Under the pieces are notes generated by a model. That model searched no databases. It had not been told where the DNA came from and saw only the letters and a program-made list of their open reading frames with translations. The position numbers were made by a program, and so were the translations under genes. From Akkermansia muciniphila (lineage in GTDB: Bacteria > Verrucomicrobiota > Verrucomicrobiia > Limisphaerales > SIAT01), in NCBI GenBank assembly GCA_945860945.1, contig CAMASG010000025.1:1-34096 (forward strand): 34,096 nucleotides of DNA, written 5' to 3'. This document shows, one piece after another, positions 27,095 through 34,096 of the stretch (positions are counted from its first letter, which is position 1; the number at the start of each line of letters is the position of its first letter).

Positions 27095-28801
27095 ATGAAA
27101 ACGATTTCTTCCATCACGCTCGCTCTGTTCGGGGTCGCCCAGCTTGGTGCGCAAGACGTTGTTCGTATTGAAATCAAGGTGCAACCGGGACCAGCGGCCC
27201 CCGTGCCCGCGGTGAAGCTGGTAGTGAAACCGGCTGTTCCCATTCTCGCCGTTCCTGTTGGTGTTCCTCCCGAAGGCGCGAAGCCGTTGACTGTGCTTCT
27301 TCCGAAGCCTCCGGTGGCCGCGCCCATCGCCGTCCCGATTCCAACGGGACCGCGCCCCGAGACGCTCACGCTGCTGAGCGGTGATAATTTCCGTGGCAAC
27401 TTCCTTTCGTTCGATGCCAAGAGTGGTCTGCGCTGGCAGCATCCGGCCATCAAGCAACCGCTCGAGGTCGATGCCGGCAGCCTCTCGCTCATCCGCGTCG
27501 AGCGTCCGAAAGCCAAAGGCGCCGGCCAGCGCCACACGTTCGCGGTGAAGTTCGTCAACGACGACGAGTTGCTTGGCGAAGTGCTGGAGATGGACACCGA
27601 GAAGCTGCTGTTCAAGACCTGGTACGCCGGCACGTTGACCATTCCGCGCAAAGCGGTGCGTTCCATCACTCCGGGGCAGTCGAGCCCGACGGCGATTTAC
27701 GAAGGCCCGACCGGCATGGATGGATGGTCCGGCGGTAACCGCAACTCCGTTGGTCGCGCCGTTCCGATGGGTGTTAATTTCGGTGCGGTCGGCATCAATA
27801 TTGGCGGCCTCGTTCCCGGAGTGGCTGGAGAGGCGGTTCAGTTAATCGAGGGCAATGTGATTGTGAACGGCGTGCAGATCGGCGGCGCGCCGGTCGCAAG
27901 GCCCTCGCTCGCCGCGGCTGCGACCGCGAGCGGTTGGCAGTTCAGCAACGATGCTTTTGTGAACACCACGACCGGCGCGACCATCGGTCGCAAGGTGGAG
28001 TTTCCGAAGCTGGCGAATATCGAGTTCGATCTAGCGTGGCGCGGCTACGTGAACCTCGCCGTCCACCTTTACTCCGACAAGCTCGAGCAGTATCAGGGCA
28101 ACGCCTACGTGGTGAACATCAACCAGAGCGCGGTGTATCTCTATCGTCATGCGCCGGAGACTGGTCAATCCCGTCTGGGCAACGGCCCCTCGCGTCTCGC
28201 CGCGCCGAAGACCAGCGCGCAGGTTTCCATCCGCGTGAACAAAGAACAGAAGACGTTCGCTGTGCTGATTGACGGCGTGCTCGTCGGCCAATGGAACGAC
28301 CGCGACGCGTTCGCCGGCAAAGGCAACGGACTGATGTTTGTTTCGCAGGGCAGCGGCGCGACAAAGATCAGCGGCATCCGCGTCTGCGAATGGGACGGCC
28401 GCCTGCCGCTCGGTAACGCTGGCACCGCTCCCGCAAAGCTGACGGAAGACTACGCGCGCTTGGCGAACAACGATAATCTCTCCGGCGCGTTCAAGGGGAT
28501 CAAGGACGGCAAGGCATCATTCACCACGAGCTTCGCGCCGAACCTCGAGATTCCGCTCGATCGCGTGGGGCAGATCGAGTTGGTCGCGCCCGAGAAGCCC
28601 GCGCCCGTGGCCGGTTTCGTCCGCGCCACTTTCAAGGGGCGCGGTTTGCTCACCTTCAAACTTGAGAGCTGGACGGACGCGGAAGTGAAAGTGAGCAGCC
28701 CGAACTTTGGCGGCGCGACCTTCACGCCGGACATTTTTTCGCAGCTCGAGTTCAACCTCGATAAGCCGCGCACGGGCAATAACGACCCGCTTGGTTTCTG
28801 A
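27095..28801 (+). CDS. Secreted repeat protein with LamG-like core, paralogue A
   Basis: I recognise no named family. The 568-residue protein has a signal peptide (MKTISSITLALFGVAQLGA) and then a Pro/Val/Ala-rich stretch (about 26-85). Four related beta units of about 40-50 residues share the pattern G-D-x-L-x-G...(I/L)P-hydrophobic: near 93-138, 155-197, 458-495 and 505-560. Between the second and third lies a concanavalin/LamG-like domain (about 285-440; ISIRVNKEQKTFAVLIDGVL). Small strand-rich units like these suggest SH3/Sm-like barrels. The C-terminal end is NNDPLGF. The next gene is a clear paralogue. ATG 27095 was chosen over GTG 27080 because it gives a clean signal peptide and a GGAG ribosome-binding sequence. 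Probable location is the periplasm or outer surface; a ligand, perhaps a glycan, is unknown. Confidence 0.82.
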   Translation: MKTISSITLALFGVAQLGAQDVVRIEIKVQPGPAAPVPAVKLVVKPAVPILAVPVGVPPEGAKPLTVLLPKPPVAAPIAVPIPTGPRPETLTLLSGDNFRGNFLSFDAKSGLRWQHPAIKQPLEVDAGSLSLIRVERPKAKGAGQRHTFAVKFVNDDELLGEVLEMDTEKLLFKTWYAGTLTIPRKAVRSITPGQSSPTAIYEGPTGMDGWSGGNRNSVGRAVPMGVNFGAVGINIGGLVPGVAGEAVQLIEGNVIVNGVQIGGAPVARPSLAAAATASGWQFSNDAFVNTTTGATIGRKVEFPKLANIEFDLAWRGYVNLAVHLYSDKLEQYQGNAYVVNINQSAVYLYRHAPETGQSRLGNGPSRLAAPKTSAQVSIRVNKEQKTFAVLIDGVLVGQWNDRDAFAGKGNGLMFVSQGSGATKISGIRVCEWDGRLPLGNAGTAPAKLTEDYARLANNDNLSGAFKGIKDGKASFTTSFAPNLEIPLDRVGQIELVAPEKPAPVAGFVRATFKGRGLLTFKLESWTDAEVKVSSPNFGGATFTPDIFSQLEFNLDKPRTGNNDPLGF

Positions 28802-28840
28802 AAATGATTTGAACCAGTGACCTTTTAATACTCACCTCGC

Positions 28841-30331
28841 ATGAAACATTTCCTCGCCACTTTTTTAATCGCCGCCACGGTCGCCAACGTGTCTGCGGAG
28901 ATTGTCATCACCCCCGTCCGCCCGACCGATGCGCCGAAGGATAAGCCCGGCATCATCGTCCCCGGACCGAAGGATTCCGCGACCGCGCCTGCTGAAAAGC
29001 GGCCGGAGACCATCGTGTTGACGAATGGCGACACGTTGCAGGGGCTGTTCCTCGCGTTTGATGCGAAGGGCGGCGCGCGCTGGCAGCATCCGGCTGTGAA
29101 GCTGCCGATCGAGCTCGATGGCGCCAGCATTTCGAAAGTGAAGCTCGAGCGCGCGAAGGTGGGCGAAGTCGCTCAGAAGCAAAATTGCAGCGTGAAGTTT
29201 CTTAATGGCGACGAGATTGTCGGCGAGTTGATGGCGATGGATGAGGAGAAGCTGACGCTCGACACGTGGTACGGCGGCACGCTCACCATCCCGCGCAAGT
29301 CCGTCCGCCAGATTTCCCCAGGCCTCGCCAAGATGAGCACCATCTACGAAGGGCCGACTGGTATGGACGGCTGGACCGGCCGCAATCCGAACGTGCCTGC
29401 CGAAGGCGCTGGAATCCGCATTGGCCGGATTGTCGGCGGCATCAAGGCCGGCGCCGCCACCGCGTGGCAGTATCAGAACGAGGCGTTCGTCACCTCGAGC
29501 AGCGGTGCGCAGATTGGCCGCACACTCAAGCTCGCGACGCAGTCCAACATCGAGTTCGACGTTGCGTGGCGCGGTTACTTCCAGCTCGCCATCCATTTCT
29601 ACACCGACAGACTCGAGCAATATGTGGGCAACGCCTACATCCTCGGCCTCAACCCACAGAACATCTATCTCCAGCGGATGACCGCTGTGGAAGGCCAGAA
29701 CAACCTCGGCAATACTAATCTGCAATCGCTCCAGCAGAAGACCAGCGCGCACATTTCTATCCGCGTGAACAAGGAGCAGAAGACCATCTCGCTGCTCGTG
29801 GACAACATCCTCGTCCAGCAATGGAAGGACAATCAAGACTTCGCCGGCAAAGGCAACGGCCTGATGTTCGTTTCGCAAGGGCAGGGGGCGGTGAAGCTCA
29901 GCGGTATTCGCGTGACCGAGTGGGACGGCAAGATTCCTGCCAATCTGCCCGCCGCGAGCGGCAAGCTCAGCGAAGATCTCGCCCGCCTCGTGAACAACGA
30001 CAGCGTCTCCGGCGTGCTCAAAGGCATCAAGGACGGCAAGATTGCCTTCACCACGAGCTTCGCCAGCCTCGACATCCCGCTCGAGCGTGTTGGTCAGATT
30101 GAACTGGCGCAGGCCAAGATTGAGAAGCCCGTCCTCGTTCCCGGTGAAGTGCGCGCCACCTTCGCCGGTCGCGGTTCCGTCACCTTCACGTTGGAGAACT
30201 GGGATGCGAACCAAGTCACCGGTTACAGCCCGAACCTTGGTCGCGTGAAATTCTCCCCCGCCGCCTTCTCGCAGGTCGAGTTCAACTTGGACAAGCAGAA
30301 GGCCGCCAGCGACGATCTGTTTGGATTCTGA
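28841..30331 (+). CDS. Secreted repeat protein with LamG-like core, paralogue B
   Basis: The 496-residue protein matches paralogue A along its length, but with a shorter Pro-rich N-terminal linker and without A's insert before the LamG-like domain. It has a signal peptide (MKHFLATFLIAATVANVSA). Beta units lie near 62-108, 122-165, 387-425 and 435-480, with the LamG-like domain at about 208-365. Shared landmarks include RWQHPA, GGTLTIPRK, YEGPTGMDGW, IEFD-AWRGY, GKGNGLMFVSQG and the ending DDLFGF. The conservation shows an old tandem duplication. It is the last gene of the moxR operon, with the terminator 26 bases after the stop. The 39-base gap before it has no clear independent promoter. Confidence 0.83.
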   Translation: MKHFLATFLIAATVANVSAEIVITPVRPTDAPKDKPGIIVPGPKDSATAPAEKRPETIVLTNGDTLQGLFLAFDAKGGARWQHPAVKLPIELDGASISKVKLERAKVGEVAQKQNCSVKFLNGDEIVGELMAMDEEKLTLDTWYGGTLTIPRKSVRQISPGLAKMSTIYEGPTGMDGWTGRNPNVPAEGAGIRIGRIVGGIKAGAATAWQYQNEAFVTSSSGAQIGRTLKLATQSNIEFDVAWRGYFQLAIHFYTDRLEQYVGNAYILGLNPQNIYLQRMTAVEGQNNLGNTNLQSLQQKTSAHISIRVNKEQKTISLLVDNILVQQWKDNQDFAGKGNGLMFVSQGQGAVKLSGIRVTEWDGKIPANLPAASGKLSEDLARLVNNDSVSGVLKGIKDGKIAFTTSFASLDIPLERVGQIELAQAKIEKPVLVPGEVRATFAGRGSVTFTLENWDANQVTGYSPNLGRVKFSPAAFSQVEFNLDKQKAASDDLFGF

Positions 30332-30356
30332 TTTTTAGGTGAATCAATCGATAACC

Positions 30357-30384
30357 AACGGCCGGCCTCGCGCCGGCCGTTTTC
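30357..30384 (+). terminator. Rho-independent terminator of the moxR operon
   Basis: AACGGCCGGC (30357-30366) pairs perfectly with GCCGGCCGTT (30372-30381) around the 5-base loop CTCGC. The right arm runs into a T-rich end (TTTTC). The stem overlaps the region just past the stop of the convergent peptidase gene and may also help to stop that transcript, although the minus-strand side has only a poor T-tract. Confidence 0.85.
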
Positions 30385-31147
30385 AATTCGCTGCGCCCCA
30401 GATTTTCACGAGCACGTCGTGCAGCGTCGGGTCGTGCTCTTTCAGTTCGGCGCGGACGAACGGGTAGAAATCGTTCCGGTAGAAATAGGCTTCCGTGCCT
30501 TCGGCGAAATATTCTTTGTGATTGCTCAGGCCGTAGTGCTTCACCTTGCTGCCGGTGTAAAGAAGGACTTTCTCATAGATGCCGGCTTCCTTGGCTTTGT
30601 TGTAGGCGGCCAAAACTTCCGGGTGTTCAAAGGTGAGAATCTGATCGTGATAAGCGTGCGCCAGCTCGTGCAGAATCACAGCCGGATGCTTCAGCATCTG
30701 GCCGCGTGAAAATAACTCGCGGGCCTGCGGGATGTGAACCTTGCGCGTGAGTCGCGGGTCGTGGCGATTGGCCAGCAGCCATTCGCGGCTGGGATGATAC
30801 TGCATCGCGCGGAGCAGCGGGTGGTTGTGTTCGATCCAGATTTCGAGAGTCTGCATTTTCGCCAGCGGCTCGGCGGGCACGAGGATTTTGATGCGCTGCA
30901 AATGATTGGCCAGCATGACGAGCGCCTTCGCTCCTTCTACGCGATGCTCGCCCTCCAGCAACGCCGGATCCACGTGCACCTTCCAGCCTTCAATGTCGCG
31001 TAGCACGGGATCGAAGCGCACGGGCGGGGGAGTTTTCGTTTTGTCCGCAGCCTTCGGGTCCTTGGACTGCCCGATGGCATCGGAGATCGCGAACGATAAA
31101 ATGAGTGCGGTGAGTGAAGTAAGGAAGATGCGATTGATATGTTTCAT
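30383..31147 (-). CDS. Secreted HExxH metallopeptidase, anthrax lethal factor/PPEP-like
   Basis: The 254-residue protein has a signal peptide (MKHINRIFLTSLTALILSFAISDAIG). The zinc site is HELAH within VILHELAHAYHD, and the third ligand is probably the Glu of HKEYFAEGTEAYF about 50 residues later, preceded by YGLSNH. This arrangement (HExxH, then YG-x-x-N...E-[YF]-FAE) parallels the catalytic domain of anthrax lethal factor and Pro-Pro endopeptidases. It is therefore probably an extracytoplasmic protease or a related hydrolase. ATG 31147 is preferred because it begins at the signal peptide; an in-frame start at 31174 would overlap the upstream gene's stop by four bases. With the chosen start, 23 bases separate it from the PDZ-toroid-HEAT gene, and co-transcription is likely. 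The substrate is unknown. Confidence 0.85.
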   Translation of the reverse strand: MKHINRIFLTSLTALILSFAISDAIGQSKDPKAADKTKTPPPVRFDPVLRDIEGWKVHVDPALLEGEHRVEGAKALVMLANHLQRIKILVPAEPLAKMQTLEIWIEHNHPLLRAMQYHPSREWLLANRHDPRLTRKVHIPQARELFSRGQMLKHPAVILHELAHAYHDQILTFEHPEVLAAYNKAKEAGIYEKVLLYTGSKVKHYGLSNHKEYFAEGTEAYFYRNDFYPFVRAELKEHDPTLHDVLVKIWGAAN

Positions 31148-31170
31148 GAGGACTGCTGGGTTACTTAAGG

Positions 31171-33654
31171 TCATTTTCTCGACCGGTTCTTTGGCTCCGC
31201 CGACGGAATGCTACGCAACTCGGGTTGCGTAGTTGCGGATTCGATGGATCTGATTGCGTTTTCGACGGCGGAGATTCTTCGGTTATTGAGTTCGCCTCTC
31301 GGGAATTCACCTCTATCGCACTGAGCATTGAGGTCGACGACTAATTCTTTCAGCCTTGGAACGGCTTCGCGTGCGGCAGCGCCATAAGTTACGATTCCTT
31401 TCATGATTTCTCCGGTCCGGCTTTCACTTCCGTGTCCGCCCTGCGTTTTCGCAAACAAGACACCGGCTTCGATGGCTTCTTTGAAATAATACTTGGACAA
31501 AACTCTGAATCCCGCCATACGGATTTCATTACCAAACATGGTGTCGGCCGGCCCCGGAGTTTTGATGGCGGCCAAAATATCCGGCGCGAGAGCCTGCACA
31601 TCTTCAAGAGTGAGGAGTTCGGTGAAAGTACGAGTGAGTGTGGCTCGGGCCATACCATCGGCGTTCTGCGAGATGGCTCGGATCGCTGGGTAGAGTAACT
31701 CGGGATCGATACCCTTGATGGAGGCTCTCAGTAATCCTTTGAACAACGCCGCGGCCAATTCACCGTGGGTCAATTGGATGGGATCATCCCAAACGACGGG
31801 ATCCAATGGCTCAGCGGTCGTAACAACGGCTTTCAACATTCCTGGGACCGCTGGTTTCGCAGTGTCGCCCATGTTCTTAAGCGAGTTCGCGGCCTTCACC
31901 CGCAGCCAGCGGTCTTCATGTGTGAGCAGGCGCACAAGCACCGGTAAAGCCTCGGCGCTCTTGATGTAACCCAGAGCTTCCGCGGCTCCCTGACGTTTTC
32001 GGGCGTTGGCTCCTTCGGCCATAACGATGAGCGAGGTGACTAGTTCTTTTGAATTGGAGCGTTTCGCCAGTTCCTCGGCGGCCCAACTCCTCGCCACTGG
32101 GGACCAATCTCCGAGCGCAGTCTTTAATTCATCTGTATTCTTCGTTTGGCGATCGAGATCGAATCGCCCTGACGAAACGGCTTCGGCGACATCTTTTTTT
32201 GTTAGCCAGCTTGTTGGATTTGCGTCCTTGCCGGTGATGTAGAGTTTTTTCAACGGCAGGGAATAGGTGAGGATATACGTGGCCGCTGGGCTCAGACCGT
32301 AGTAGCCGCTCTTGCCGTAGTAGGTGTCATCGTCCGTCTTACCAGGGCCGTATTGTTCGCCGCCGTCGTAGGTGAAAGATCCATCGCTGCGTCGCACGAG
32401 GTCAAAATGCCAAGAGGCTTCCTTAAAAAATGCCGCTGTCGCTTCAGGGCCGCCCACATTGACGCCAAGCGCGCCCCACAAATAACTGAAGCCCTGGCCG
32501 GTGTGTCCGTATTCCCGATTCTGGTAGGAAGCTGTGACCATCTTCGCGAAGAAGTGGGCTTCTCTCGTGCGGTCTCCCTGTACGGCGAATAGCATGGCGG
32601 CCATCGCGTTCTTGCCGTTGTTGTCGTGGTTCGCCCACGGCATATGTTCGCCGTAGGGAATCGCTCCCTTGTCCACAAAGTAGCCGAAGAATTTCGACGC
32701 ACGCTCAATCGCCGGATTGATCTCGGGATCGTTCACGCCGCACTTCTTGCCCATTACAATCGCAAGGTTAGCAACGAGTCCTGCCGCGTTTACTGGGCCG
32801 TAAGGAGGAACGGAGCCGTGGAGATCACCTTTTGGTGTCAGCGCAGAAATACCATGTCCGAACGTGCCATACATGCTTTGCCCACGCGCAAGCGAGACAG
32901 TGTATTCACGAATAGCGGGCAGCACTTCCTGATCCCTAGTGAGAAGATAATACTCGGTGAGGAAGAGGTTTCGATAGGCCCAGTCCCACGTCACCATCCC
33001 GCTCTTCAATTGCAGCTTCAGAGTCGGCGGCGCGATCTTTCGCGCGAAGGCTTGCACTCGGGGCAGGTAATCGGAGTTGCCCGTCGCCATCAGCGCAAGA
33101 CAGTTCACTGCTCCCCAGAGATCCTCCTTCAGGGGTTCTTTCTCCAACACTTTGCAGGCGTCATCAAAAATGAGTTTTGATTTGGGACAATTGTAGGGAG
33201 CGGTGTCGCTGTAGGTTCCTAGCACCCGCAGCTTGAGTTGGGCGACATTCGTTTTGCCTGCGCGCCAAAAAGTCAGTTTAAGTCCGCCGCCATTGGCTGT
33301 TTTCTCCGCCTCCTGAATCGCCAGCGCAATGCTTTTGCGGGCGTCACCGGTGAACAGTTGGCCGCCCGCTCCAAGAATGACGTCATCCACTTTCATCACG
33401 CCATCGGCCGGCGATCCAGCCCCGACATGCGTGACCAAGATCTGGCGGCTGACCGTCGTGGTCCGGCCCTGCTGGCTCTCCAAGAAGTTAGCGGGCTTCG
33501 TGTAAATCCAACCGCGCAATCCCGTTGCGCCGAGATTGTAAGTGAGATTGCGGTTCAGCAATCTGTCCTGCGTGAGATCGGGAGGAGTTTTCGCTGGTTC
33601 TGCTGCGAAAGCGGATGCAGCGATAGTAGCGAGCCAGAGAAACGGATATTTCAT
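31171..33654 (-). CDS. Secreted PDZ - alpha/alpha-toroid - HEAT-repeat protein (DUF6288-like)
   Basis: The 827-residue protein has a signal peptide (MKYPFLWLATIAASAFA). A PDZ domain follows (about 70-145; VTHVGAGSPADGVMKVDDVILGAGG, ending in LKLTFWRAGKT). The large central helical part (about 165-480) resembles a toroid, with GSFTYDGGEQYGPG and repeated HTGQGFSYLWG-like segments. HEAT-like repeats follow (about 520-800; ARKRQGAAEALGYIKSAEALPVLVRLLTHEDRWLRVKAANSL). No catalytic residues are evident, so it is probably a binding or scaffold protein outside the cytoplasm. Proteins of this layout are frequent in Verrucomicrobia and Planctomycetes. ATG 33654 was chosen over GTG 33660 on codon preference. 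It lies between a SASA esterase and a peptidase on the same strand. Confidence 0.85.
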   Translation of the reverse strand: MKYPFLWLATIAASAFAAEPAKTPPDLTQDRLLNRNLTYNLGATGLRGWIYTKPANFLESQQGRTTTVSRQILVTHVGAGSPADGVMKVDDVILGAGGQLFTGDARKSIALAIQEAEKTANGGGLKLTFWRAGKTNVAQLKLRVLGTYSDTAPYNCPKSKLIFDDACKVLEKEPLKEDLWGAVNCLALMATGNSDYLPRVQAFARKIAPPTLKLQLKSGMVTWDWAYRNLFLTEYYLLTRDQEVLPAIREYTVSLARGQSMYGTFGHGISALTPKGDLHGSVPPYGPVNAAGLVANLAIVMGKKCGVNDPEINPAIERASKFFGYFVDKGAIPYGEHMPWANHDNNGKNAMAAMLFAVQGDRTREAHFFAKMVTASYQNREYGHTGQGFSYLWGALGVNVGGPEATAAFFKEASWHFDLVRRSDGSFTYDGGEQYGPGKTDDDTYYGKSGYYGLSPAATYILTYSLPLKKLYITGKDANPTSWLTKKDVAEAVSSGRFDLDRQTKNTDELKTALGDWSPVARSWAAEELAKRSNSKELVTSLIVMAEGANARKRQGAAEALGYIKSAEALPVLVRLLTHEDRWLRVKAANSLKNMGDTAKPAVPGMLKAVVTTAEPLDPVVWDDPIQLTHGELAAALFKGLLRASIKGIDPELLYPAIRAISQNADGMARATLTRTFTELLTLEDVQALAPDILAAIKTPGPADTMFGNEIRMAGFRVLSKYYFKEAIEAGVLFAKTQGGHGSESRTGEIMKGIVTYGAAAREAVPRLKELVVDLNAQCDRGEFPRGELNNRRISAVENAIRSIESATTQPELRSIPSAEPKNRSRK

Positions 33655-33697
33655 GTTCACAGATTGTGTCGCGTGAACGCGCAGTTGATGGCGTCGG

Positions 33698-34096
33698 TCA
33701 CTTGGCGGCCGAGAGTTCCTTCATCGCATCGCCCATTGCTTTGCCGATGCGGTTGAACCAGATCGCGCTGCCGTAATAATGGTAGGGACGATCGCTGCCC
33801 GTGTGGCTCCATTCGGGGTTCTTCTGCCAGTTCGGAAACATTTCCTCGGCGGCCTTGTCCACCAACAGGTCGGCGCGGAAGGCTTTGACGTTGCCTTTGA
33901 ACTCCGGCAAGTCGTTCATCGCCATCTGCGCTTCGCGGACGACCAGCATGCCGCCGCTGGCTGGCTTGGATCCGTTCTGGCCGAGGGCCCCGATGACAAA
34001 CGGCAGCTTCGGTTTGTTAAGATCCTTCCGCACATCGTTGATGAAGTGTTTCATGTTCGACTCGTATTCTTTCTCGGCGCCGAAGATGTCGTTGAA
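33698..34096 (-). CDS. C-terminal part of a SASA-type carbohydrate esterase (sialate O-acetylesterase-like), 5' end outside the window
   Basis: The frame is open through the right edge, and 132 residues are visible. The segments DIFGAEKEYESNMKHFINDV, LPFVIGALGQNG and the end DRPYHYYGSAIWFNRIGKAMG match the last third of the SASA/CE6-like esterases common in Verrucomicrobia. The His of PYHYYGSA is the probable catalytic His of the SGNH-type triad; the nucleophilic Ser lies outside the window. Such enzymes remove acetyl groups from glycans and are normally exported. An internal Met at 34054 is not the true start, because the conserved sequence continues upstream of it. It is 43 bases upstream of the PDZ-toroid-HEAT gene and may lead the same operon. 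Confidence 0.82.
   Translation of the reverse strand, partial: FNDIFGAEKEYESNMKHFINDVRKDLNKPKLPFVIGALGQNGSKPASGGMLVVREAQMAMNDLPEFKGNVKAFRADLLVDKAAEEMFPNWQKNPEWSHTGSDRPYHYYGSAIWFNRIGKAMGDAMKELSAAK

Noticed and set aside
28802-28840. An internal promoter (TTGAAC ... TAATAC) before paralogue B
   Set aside because: The spacing between the two boxes is much too short for a sigma-70 promoter.
26234-30214. Long minus-strand frames (26234-27535 and 28865-30214, over 430 codons each) opposite the toroid and repeat-protein genes
   Set aside because: The sense-strand genes have signal peptides, repeats and operon spacing. The antisense products are low-complexity Arg/Glu/Leu-rich shadows.

Overview
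The window is high-GC, densely coded bacterial DNA. I infer a member of the Verrucomicrobiota, possibly near Pedosphaera/Limisphaerales, because of the types of secreted protein encoded: a PDZ-toroid-HEAT protein, a metallophosphoesterase with an FN3-like domain, a SASA esterase, and a large MoxR/VWA operon with secreted companions. No rRNA or other marker gene is present, so the assignment is tentative. I saw no tRNA, rRNA, CRISPR array, insertion sequence or phage gene.

Region 1 (1-7195) is a nitrate-assimilation locus. On the minus strand, in order of transcription, it encodes a NarK-type nitrate transporter, a PP2C phosphatase-protein kinase fusion, a NarI-like dihaem membrane subunit with Cys pairs, and a NarB/NasA-type molybdenum nitrate reductase that runs off the left edge. 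A LysR regulator is divergent. The shared intergenic region holds a sigma-54-like -24/-12 element facing narK, a T-N11-A LysR-type palindrome, and a small hairpin near the predicted 5' end of the transcript.

Region 2 (7265-10300) holds a small secreted protein, a YjdM/PhnA zinc-ribbon protein, and a convergent secreted metallophosphoesterase.

Region 3 (10301-30384) is the most unusual part. A 2,060-residue secreted alpha-2-macroglobulin-like protein, whose thioester cysteine is replaced, diverges from an eight-gene plus-strand operon. The operon encodes a MoxR ATPase, a DUF58 protein, two membrane VWA proteins, a 1,031-residue membrane/coiled-coil protein with a 13-Gly run, a secreted alpha/alpha-toroid protein, and two tandem paralogous secreted proteins built from small beta repeats around a LamG-like domain. 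It ends at a strong intrinsic terminator. The close spacing suggests one envelope-localised system in which the MoxR/VWA machinery acts on secreted partners.

Region 4 (30383-34096, minus strand) has a secreted HExxH peptidase resembling the anthrax lethal factor/PPEP fold, a PDZ-toroid-HEAT protein, and the C-terminal end of a SASA-type esterase that runs off the right edge.
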